From Bosea sp. 685 (GTDB lineage: Bacteria > Pseudomonadota > Alphaproteobacteria > Rhizobiales > Beijerinckiaceae): a DNA stretch of 64,000 nt. The position numbers and the translations under genes are program-made. The stretch covers positions 682,001 through 746,000 of the forward strand of contig NZ_CP134779.1 in NCBI RefSeq assembly GCF_031884435.1. The letters are read 5' to 3'. Of the stretch, positions 61,101 through 64,000 are shown one piece after another. The first letter of the stretch is position 1; the number at the start of each line of letters is the position of its first letter. Below the pieces are notes generated by a model. That model saw only the letters and a list, made by a program, of their open reading frames with translations. It searched no databases and was not told the DNA's origin.

Positions 61101-64000
61101 ATTGTGTTATTGGTGATGGTGATATCGGTTTCGCCGCCGCCGGTGGCCAGGCCACCGAGGCCGACATTGACGCTGATGCCCGGCGCGGTGGCGATCTGCG
61201 AGATCGTGTTGCCGTCGATCAGATACTTCCCGTTGATGGCGCCTTCATTCTGAATGCTGATACCATTACCAACCGTGGATCCAGAATTTGTAACGGCGTC
61301 ATTGCCGATAATGTTGTTCTTGATGGTTCCGTTGACCGTCCGATTGAACGGAGCATTGCCATTGTCGAAGTGATTGATGGCGGTAGACCGCTGCCCGATG
61401 AATGTATTGTTCTCGATATCGAAGATCAGCGAAGTCGCTGCCGGATCAGTGGAGACATCGACGCCCGCATTGTTGTTGGTGAACGTGGCATTCGAGACGT
61501 TCACGGTCATGCTGGTGCCGCCGGAATTGGCGAAGATGCCCGTGCCGGTGATGACGTGCGTGGCGTCTGACACGGTATTGCCGGTGAAGCTGCCGCCGCT
61601 GACGGTCAGGCCCATCACCGACGTGCCGAGGCCGAGGAAGTTGACGAGATTGCCATGCGGAGAGGTGGCGTTGCCATTGATCGCGAGGCCGTTGGCGGAA
61701 ATCGTATTGTTGATCAACTGCAGGTTGGTCAGCGTACCGCTACTGTTGCTGATCTGAATTTCGAACTCTTCGTTGTTGCTAATCGTCGAGTTGCTGATGG
61801 AGGTCGCGTGCGCGCCGTTTGAAGCGGTGCCTGTGAGCTGCGTGAGGTTGATGCCTGACTCGTCGGTCGCGGCGTTGTCGCCGTTGCCAGTAATCGTGAG
61901 ATGATCGAGCACGAGGCCGTTGACGTTCGAGCCGCCGATGCCGTCGCCTAAATTGTTGGTGATGTTCATGTAGGCGAGATTGACGTCTTGGGTATTTGTC
62001 AGGTTCACGCCGTCGCCGGTCGACCCGTTGATGATGCCTCCGCTGCCGGTGGTTCCGGTTCCGGTTACCGCGAGATGGCCGCTTGTGCCGGTGGTATTGA
62101 GGATGATGCCGGCACCAGCGCCGGCGCCCGACGAAATGCTCTGGAACGTCAGGTCGGCGGCACCGATCGTGACATGATCGACGCTGAGCGCCGTGCCGCT
62201 CGTGCTCGACAGAAAATTCGTGCCCGTGGCCGTCACCGTGCCGCTGGTCGAGAGACCAAGCGCCGTGCCGGCGCCGGTGGTCACGCTGACGTCCTTGAGC
62301 GTCAGGGTGCCGACGGCGCTGCCGGTGATGCCGTTGCCGGAACCGGATTCGGTGATGTTGATGCCGCTGATGGTGTTGTTGGCGTTCAGCGTGACCGCCG
62401 TGCCCGACGATACCGAGAACGTCGCATTGCTGGTCGAAGCGCCGACTGCGTGGCCGTTGACGCTGGTGAGGCTTGAGCCGTCGCCCAGCAGTTGCTCGCC
62501 GCTGGCGAGCGTGATGCCGCTGGCCGCAGAATAGGTCGAACCGCTATTGGTGACGAAGATGGTGTCGTTGCTCGGGCTGAAGCCCGCCGCGGCCGTCACC
62601 GCCAAGCCCACCGTCTGGTAAGCGTGGCCGAAGCTGCCGTCGCCGCCGGCGGCGGCCGCACTGTCGACATACCAGACCGGGTCGGTCACCGTCAGCGTCA
62701 CCGTACCGGTGACGTTGCTGTTGAGCCCTTGCGCGTCGTGGGCGGTGTACTGGAAGGTCGCGGTGCCGCTGTAACCCGTGGTCGGCGTATAAGTGAAGGA
62801 GCCGTCGGCATTCAGCGACACCGTGCCATGCGTGTTGGCGTTGGTGATGACGTTGATCGCGGTCAGGCCGGAATGTGCGCCATCGGGGTCGATATCGTTG
62901 GCGAGCACGCCCTGGGCCGCGCTGAAGCTGATCGGCGTGTTGCCGACGATGCCGCCATAGGCGTCGTCGAAGGCGATCGGGGTGATCGTGGTCGTGCCGG
63001 CGACGGGCGTCAGGCCGTTGGTGGTCTCGCTCAGCGAAACGCCGGTGGCGTCGGTGCCGTTATTGGTGATCGTGACCGTGGTCGTGACCGTATCGCCCGG
63101 GTCGATCTGGCCGTCGCCGTCCAGATCCGTCGACAGCACCGTGGTCTGGTTGGCGCTGATCGTCGGCAACAGATCGTGGTAGTTTTCCAACGCGGCAGCG
63201 GTGAAGGCAACTTGCGCCTGGATCGGGCCGGTGCTGGCGTCGAGCGTCCAGCTGCCGCCGAGCGCGGCGTCGCCGACATCATGCGTGGAGGCGGCGATAT
63301 CGGCGCCGCCGGTATAGCGGGAGAGGTCGGCGATGAACTGCGCGCCGGCGCCCTGCGCCACGTCGCAGGCATAGAGCAGGATGTCGCCGCCGGGCGCGAG
63401 CGACGCGCCGATGCCGGCCAGAGCGCTCGCATGCGAGGCGAGGCTCGCTTCCGTCAGGTCGATCGAGCCCAGATGCAGGTCGCCGGAGCCGCCATGGCTG
63501 ACGATCTGGATCGAGGACAGGTCATGGAAATTATTCGCCGCGATGATGTCGGCGATCTGCTGCACGCCGTCCTTCTCGGCATCGAGCACGAAGACCTTGT
63601 CGCCCGGCTTCACGCCGTCGATCAGCGTCTGGATATCGGGGACCTTGGAATCGATGAAGACGAGATCGTGGACCGCGCCGCCGGCGGGTGCGGCGGTGCT
63701 GCTGGCATCGAGCGAGGACGAGGTGGTCTTCGCCGTTTCCGAGACGGTCTGGGGAGGCGGGGAAGGCGTCTGCACGTTCGGCGGCGTCGCGGCCGGCTGA
63801 TCCTGCGACGACGGCGCGGATGAGGATGATGCAGGCTCCGGATTGCCGGAATTGCTCACCGCATGATGCTGCTGATGGCGCTCTGCCGCCGTGATCGCAG
63901 CGTGGTCACTGCTGGCGTTAGGATCATGATGCGCGCCGGCTGCGCCGACGGTCGCGGCAGCGGCGGCGTCGTACATCATGCGCGGCTCCAGCGCCATGAT
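49193..64000 (-). CDS. Giant modular surface/adhesin-type protein (at least 4,934 residues)
   Basis: The frame runs from the window edge to 49193. The first ATG inside is at 63997, but MALEPRMMYDAA matches the LEPR-type N-terminal motif that normally has residues in front of it, so the true start may be upstream. Numbering from that ATG: disordered 1-108; DUF4347 110-275; Ca-loop DLDGDGQIDPGD 291-302; right-handed beta-helix about 440-1067; metzincin-like 1113-1255; SdrD-B-like 1335-1410; many 100-135-residue cadherin/Ig-like repeats ending in NDAP; propeller-like island about 2393-2768; five cadherin repeats about 3636-4148; more repeats; a CADG-like domain (LPDWLRFDATTGTFRGLPPDG, about 4755-4780) and a helical tail. 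No RTX nonapeptides and no membrane anchor were seen. It is probably secreted or surface-bound, acting in adhesion or biofilm. Confidence 0.9.
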   Translation of the reverse strand: MMALEPRMMYDAAAAATVGAAGAHHDPNASSDHAAITAAERHQQHHAVSNSGNPEPASSSSAPSSQDQPAATPPNVQTPSPPPQTVSETAKTTSSSLDASSTAAPAGGAVHDLVFIDSKVPDIQTLIDGVKPGDKVFVLDAEKDGVQQIADIIAANNFHDLSSIQIVSHGGSGDLHLGSIDLTEASLASHASALAGIGASLAPGGDILLYACDVAQGAGAQFIADLSRYTGGADIAASTHDVGDAALGGSWTLDASTGPIQAQVAFTAAALENYHDLLPTISANQTTVLSTDLDGDGQIDPGDTVTTTVTITNNGTDATGVSLSETTNGLTPVAGTTTITPIAFDDAYGGIVGNTPISFSAAQGVLANDIDPDGAHSGLTAINVITNANTHGTVSLNADGSFTYTPTTGYSGTATFQYTAHDAQGLNSNVTGTVTLTVTDPVWYVDSAAAAGGDGSFGHAYQTVGLAVTAAAGFSPSNDTIFVTNSGSTYSAASGITLASGEQLLGDGSSLTSVNGHAVGASTSNATFSVSSGTAVTLNANNTISGINITESGSGNGITGSAVGTLTLKDVSVTTGAGTALGLSTSGTVTATGTNFLSSTSGTALSVDHVTIGAADLTFQSISSGAGAGAGIILNTTGTSGHLAVTGTGTTGSGGIINGSTGDGVNLTNTQDVNLAYMNITNNLGDGIGGSNVNGLVLDHLTITGNGDNAATDESGINLTQLTGTASNGAHATSISNSTISNNEEFEIQISNSSGTLTNLQLINNTISANGLAINGNATSPHGNLVNFLGLGTSVMGLTVSGGSFTGNTVSDATHVITGTGIFANSGGTSMTVNVSNATFTNNNAGVDVSTDPAATSLIFDIENNTFIGQRSTAINHFDNGNAPFNRTVNGTIKNNIIGNDAVTNSGSTVGNGISIQNEGAINGKYLIDGNTISQIATAPGISVNVGLGGLATGGGETDITITNNTIQHINGSRAITIQDNQVTDIANPPGAGPFPTIFANISNNHFSNIAGQAGNGQFVRIKESFGTVKLTQNVATAGNTATELDNANNSTDPTKFSISGTVLFGQGAAPLPTTNPLPLLAAPGGVQAAPADTTTPDTSAPADTGATSTPAADGPLTQAQLDSTVAAAIAAWEATGLTAEQIAYLHSVSFSIADLGGVTLGQASNGHVTLDDNAAGVGWFVDTTPGDSAEFPNLLSATREQTNPNLAPAGKIDLLTTVEHELGHELGLSDSYGAASRDSLMYGYLVPGERRAPIAGEADGATPGAIASVDFLLGPIAIGALPSGKSVTITYQSTVDAQSDRLIVNPVNTGTVSGTGFSNVGTNTVTTTLDSLSLGNLVYTDANNNGVFDAGDSGINGVTLSLFDDTNHNGILDAGDTTIATTTTAGGGLYAFNGLAPGDYIVQVDASNFTAGHALATYNTASSSVATDPNGNVDNDNDGQPITGGAVTTKAITLSYNNEPTAGTGNDTNNTLDIGLIQNLPPVIDLDSTAAGTGTSASFTEKSPSVAIVGANVSITDPDTTLLKSATITITNVQAGEDLLAFTANANTGDIVAGTFTGGALTLTSAAGASFAQWQAALQAVAYSDTSSNPNVTDRSISVVVDDGQTANHASIAATSTIHLTPTNDGPVATSPGAHYAATEQVNLSLRNTGLSVSDVDGNNGVETATLSVGEGNITITAGNSGITGISGNGTGSVSFSGTIAQINALLNTSTGTILYNDNTDTPSASTTLTLTIHDNGSTGGGDLSASATSTIDIAAVNDAPVATITPTTYAATEQLPLTLKGTGLAVSDIDGAGGVGRITLTVGEGTLTVTAGDSGVTIVSGNGSSSVIVDGTLAQLNALLGIGGTSDLSYIDNADNPAASTTLTLLVNDQGNTGTGGALTGSDTATITITPTNDAPVTTSPGAHYAATEQVNLSLRNTGLSVSDVDGNSGIETATLSVGEGIITITAGNSGVTGISGNGTGSVSFSGTIAQINALLNTSTGTVLYNDNTDTPSASTTLTLTVHDNGSTGGGDLSASATSTIDIAAVNDAPVATITPATYAATERSVLNLKTTGLSVSDIDGGTGIETVTLSVTEGTLTVTAGGSGATVTNSGTSSVTITGTLAQINALLSSDGSSTVSYIDTNRNPAASATLTLAINDGGNTGSGGARTATDTAVITLTPVNDAPVATILPSYSATEGSSLNLKNSGLAVSDIDGNSGIETVTLSVGEGVLTVTAGGSGATVTNSGTSTVTITGTLAQINALLASDATSTVSYIDNTVNPSANTVLTLSINDGGNSGGGALIASANATISITGVNTAPVAVADSYTTSLNTALTAPAAGGVLSNDSDAEGSTLTAALVASVAHGSLTLNANGSFVYTPTTGYTGTDSFTYRASDGSAQSSVTTVTLSVTAIVSGTPSSDQIYVSTTGNGNTNSGNAANAQRIVADTSIKSVNLDGTNLATIFQDTGLVNALPSPITNPSNIVVDVASGLYFIKATASGTNDSGSIFVGHLNSSAAPVLVYTNPDGDWRNGAAIMDVAIDAATHTLYISQNANYEATGLAANNGIFSFTYNTTTGALSNKTAVLTYDPTYTDTRTGTQTGYMAQQPVNGMLYFEAVTYTTWTGTFQYYSLNLATHAVTALTPANWLPVFDYHTYTGTFAYDLTYDPNNNNIYTFVSPVVNGSPTGQKMYEFSANGGAAPSLVTISGGANSASLDRMTFSTTTNQFLFTNYVSQKVEAYTVSADGKTLTYASSIALGLQPGGDPSGDFGTAASPYDYPTGVFVVSGNQAPTDAIALTSYNATEQTALSLKNTGLSAADVDGGNTIETATLSVGEGVLTITAGGSGATVTNSGTATVTITGTLAQINALLNTDASSTVSYIDNLDTPASHTTLTFSVKDSGNLTAIDTATIFIAAVNDAPTATIPGSPFSATEQTTLNLKTKGLTVGDVDGGSAIETVTLSVGEGTLAVTAGSSGASVSGTGTSSVTIKGTLAQINALLRTDATSTLSYTNASDTPSASTTLTLAVNDGGNAGSGGAKSGTASATINITVVNDAPVAVGDTYSGTQGAVVTGASVLGNDSDVDTSHAALTAAVVSGPAHGALTFNPDGTFTYTPNLGFSGADYFTYRASDGALQSNVATVTINVATSPISAGNDSYTTSEETVLSVAGPGVLANDSDVDPLAQITGATLVSSAAHGAVVLAADGSFTYTPDTDFYGTDSFTYRVSDDRGNVPAVATVTITVTPVNDAPVLSPHAPGDVSYTENAAATPLFVGETITDPDSPANFAGGGLTLAITSGSAAGDQIVLLAGSGFTVAGTVLSDGGNTIGVITGLGTTTVSVTGLTAFATPAEINRLAAAFGFLSASDSPGSTDRVIALTFNDGGNVGGGGLTDSATQTVHVTPVDDAPVVTAGNTVGYTEQAAPIYLDSGVTISDADSLNLTSATVTIANFVAGDVLNTDTTGTQITIASYGNGVLVLTGLDTKTNYQTVLSRITFANTGNDDPTVGGTQASRTINWVVTDDTTVDSAAAATTVNITAVNDAPTITAPVTLPGLPSVPVTIFGVSFNDPDASGGQEKATFSSASGTFAASSGSGVTITGSATGTIQLVGSLTDLNAFIASGGLTFTSPSNSAVDVAVILDDQGHTGPTPASSAVSHITITRNTPPSAPTDTNGAINTVAEGAAAGTTIGVTAKSTDADSGDTITYSIVGRGSVAYQIDPVTGVISVLDGTKIDYESNPTHTTAITVQASDGKGGSTTSDFIVNVTDVAPSQPVDGNGGANTVVEGAANGTPVGITAASSDINGGTVTYSLTDDAGGRFAIDAATGVVTVNNSALLDFETTTSHQITVRAADPSGAFATQNFTIAVTDAAPSQPADGNAAANTVAEGAANGTVVAGLSIASSDVNGGTVTYSLTDNAGGRFAIDGATGVVTVANAALLDFETAISHKIVVQATDPSGAFTTQSFTIGVTDIAPSQPADGDATANTVAEGAANGTVVAGLSIASSDINGGTVTYSLTDNAGGRFAIDGATGVVTVANGALLDFETATSHQIIVQAADPSGAFTTQSFTINLTDVAPSQPVDGNATANTVLEGAASGTLVGVTAASTDVNGGTVTYSLSDNAGGRFAIDGATGVVTIADASKVDFESSGGSYSITIKASDPSGSFTQQSFTIAVTDAAPVAGSDTAVTNEDTILIVSAANGVLANDSDVNGGALTAVLDTGPAHGVLVLNPDGSYQYTPNADYFGPDSFVYHASDGTLPSAATTVSITVNAVNDAPVLSSVAANIPFTENGLPVTLSPGLALSDVDSTLLTGATVAITGGAFPGSGDVLSADTAGTAIIANYDAATGVLTLAGIDTLADYQQVLRSVAYVTASDNPTNFGANLSRTVTVSVTDLDQTSTAHTNLSTAATGIIAITAVNDAPTIAPATTASFTEKSGPVALSPGLVLSDVDSQTLATASVAITGGFAGDGDVLAATVAGTAITANYDVATETLTLSGVDTLAHYQQVLRSVTFNSTSDNPDQFATQPTRIVTWTLNDGASSSNLSASKTTTLGITAVNDAPVVTAAAASGFDANTGQPLAIDPTIAIRDVDSLTLSGAQVAIAGGFASADDRLGFVDRGGITGHYDSATGVLTLSGTASVADYQAALASVTFLSTTQANGSRVIVWSVDDGAAVNNRSTVATTTLTVDGLIIPPHMFGDTGRATPDHSAIFLGSTTSSQPVISFLGATDGDSVISSRSGSHFYVIDTDPQLLTTADASIQIKLAIEALEAPLGGDIAALVVRQANGDPLPDWLRFDATTGTFRGLPPDGAVASLAPDPSLDYELHTGALPPTADRNTGTSKTIPAPSKTITVQILVRDSKGNIAVTNFTIDLSPRPDKQGWNLDLMDRGYGLHLQAGLHGASPERAAIAAAARDVSGDTLRHVDMNERPASGRAGLSEQFASVGWRSLEMQRQALLASFQQSR
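51552..53090 (-). repeat. Five tandem cadherin repeats (about 102 residues, 306 bp each)
   Basis: The units begin APSQPxDGNxxANTVxEGAA and contain TVTYSLTDNAGGRFAIDGAT and LLDFET, with AADPSGAFTTQSFTI at the end. The first (NTPPSAPTDTNGAINTVAEG) is the most diverged. Units 3 and 4 are close to identical in DNA, with a spacing of exactly 306 bp (for example GTCAGCGAATAG at 52030 and 52336). Cadherin motifs bind calcium between domains. Confidence 0.88.
55695..56820 (-). other. Propeller-like island inside the giant protein
   Basis: Residues about 2393-2768. Unlike the surrounding Ig-like repeats, it has NHL/LVIVD-like strands: DTSIKSVNLDGTNLATIFQD, NPSNIVVDVASGLYFIKATA, MDVAIDAATHTLYISQN and YDLTYDPNNNNIYTF. 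This suggests a beta-propeller of about six blades interrupting the repeat stalk. Function unknown; propellers often bind partners or glycans. Confidence 0.65.
57901..58330 (-). repeat. 430-bp near-identical internal repeat, copy 1
   Basis: Nearly identical to 58711-59140 (offset exactly 810 bp, 270 codons), with only scattered substitutions. It covers one cadherin-like domain with SVSDVDGNSGIETATLSVGE and QINALLNTSTGTVLYNDNTD. Neighbouring domains are much more diverged. Confidence 0.88.
58711..59140 (-). repeat. 430-bp near-identical internal repeat, copy 2
   Basis: Partner of 57901-58330. Both copies keep the same flanking context (GCGACCGGCGCGTCGTT at the left), and a different domain lies between them, so the duplicated unit was a two-domain block or was kept alike by gene conversion. 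Confidence 0.88.
59770..60000 (-). other. SdrD-B/CnaB-like domain with calcium-type loops
   Basis: LVYTDANNNGVFDAGDSGIN and LFDDTNHNGILDAGDTTIAT are paired DxNxNG-type loops, followed by GGGLYAFNGLAPGDYIVQVD. This is the B-type beta-sandwich of staphylococcal Sdr adhesins, probably calcium-stiffened. It joins the protease part to the long repeat stalk. Confidence 0.8.
60235..60660 (-). other. Metzincin-like zinc-protease segment of the giant protein
   Basis: Residues about 1113-1255. The zinc motif HExxHxxGxxD is H1220-ELGHELGLSD1230 (bases 60308-60340), and a Met-turn-like SLMYGY (M1241) follows 11 residues later, as in matrixins and snapalysin-type enzymes. LTQAQLDSTVAAAIAAWEAT forms the N-terminal helix. 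A glutamate (E1221) is in place for catalysis. Confidence 0.8.
60797..62677 (-). other. Right-handed parallel beta-helix region of the giant protein
   Basis: Residues about 441-1067. Repeated short strands with N/T/S ladders, such as GDGIGGSNVNGLVLDHLTIT, DITITNNTIQHINGSRAITI and FANISNNHFSNIAG, are typical of pectate-lyase-like coils. It starts with the WYVDSAAAAGGDGSFGHAYQ motif seen at the start of many such helices. Possible glycan binding or cleavage; no catalytic residues can be assigned by eye. Confidence 0.75.
63173..63670 (-). other. DUF4347 domain of the giant protein
   Basis: Residues 110-275: VHDLVFIDSKVPDIQTLIDG, SSIQIVSHGGSGDLHLGS and GGDILLYACDVAQGAGAQFI, ending GPIQAQVAFTAAALENYHDL. 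Each of the two central strands ends in HG (H168) or AC (C211). The domain is found at the N-terminus of many very large secreted proteins; no function is established. Confidence 0.85.

Noticed and set aside
49193..63997. RTX toxin/adhesin with nonapeptide calcium repeats
   Set aside because: I looked for GGxGxDxxx arrays near the C-terminus and found none. The calcium-type loops present are SdrD-B/EF-hand-like.

Overview
The window is high-GC, densely packed, gene-rich DNA with an alphaproteobacterial character. Most of it consists of solute-uptake cassettes, each bundled with its own regulator and catabolic enzymes. Aap-type, dipeptide-type and TTT-type receptors, FCD-type GntR regulators, TAGAGC-type palindromic repeats and a second hairpin-rich intergenic repeat all point to Hyphomicrobiales. 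A Bosea-like soil or plant-associated bacterium is my best guess, but there is no rRNA or other phylogenetic marker to prove it. I saw no tRNA, rRNA, CRISPR array, insertion sequence or phage gene.

Layout. (1) 1-8.3 kb: the tail of a class III aminotransferase, an orphan family-5 substrate-binding protein, a dimethylformamidase large-subunit homologue, a GntR regulator, and a divergent pair of aminotransferases (class III and class IV) whose shared control region carries two TGTGATCACA palindromes. (2) 8.4-12.8 kb: an Aap-like amino-acid ABC receptor with two permeases but no ATPase, facing an isopropylmalate/tartrate-type dehydrogenase. (3) 13-24 kb: a GntR regulator with two winged helices, then a tightly coupled eight-gene operon (iron/polyamine-type ABC importer, Asp/Glu-racemase-like protein, orphan TTT receptor, aconitase, PDC-hydrolase-like amidohydrolase, metallo-beta-lactamase-fold hydrolase). 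(4) 24.1-31.9 kb: a DeoR regulator divergent from a PfkB kinase, class II aldolase, sugar ABC importer (again no ATPase) and SDR dehydrogenase. (5) 31.9-35.0 kb: a DUF2891 protein, a BASS-like membrane transporter and a divergent LysR regulator. (6) 35.3-42.7 kb: a complete dipeptide-type ABC importer with a fused double ATPase, an LLM flavin monooxygenase and two CMD/AhpD-fold proteins. This resembles the cluster known in Klebsiella as KPN_01854-01858.

(7) 42.9-64.0 kb, minus strand, is the most unusual region. A giant surface-type protein of at least 4,934 residues fills 14.8 kb. It contains DUF4347, a beta-helix, a metzincin-like active site, SdrD-B-type domains, many cadherin/Ig-like repeats and a propeller-like island. 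Four genes follow it in the same direction: a GAF-like/HlyD fusion, a PqqD-like/M50 site-2-protease/HlyD fusion, a TolC-type outer-membrane lipoprotein and a small HlyD adaptor. No ABC ATPase is present. I read this as a dedicated export or processing machine for the giant protein, built around an intramembrane protease instead of a type I ATPase.

Four copies of a roughly 105-bp TAGAGC-type palindromic repeat lie at gene ends. Two of them supply the stop codon of the upstream gene and one is translated as the C-terminal tail of a transporter. All functional assignments come from motif and family recognition by eye; no database search was run.
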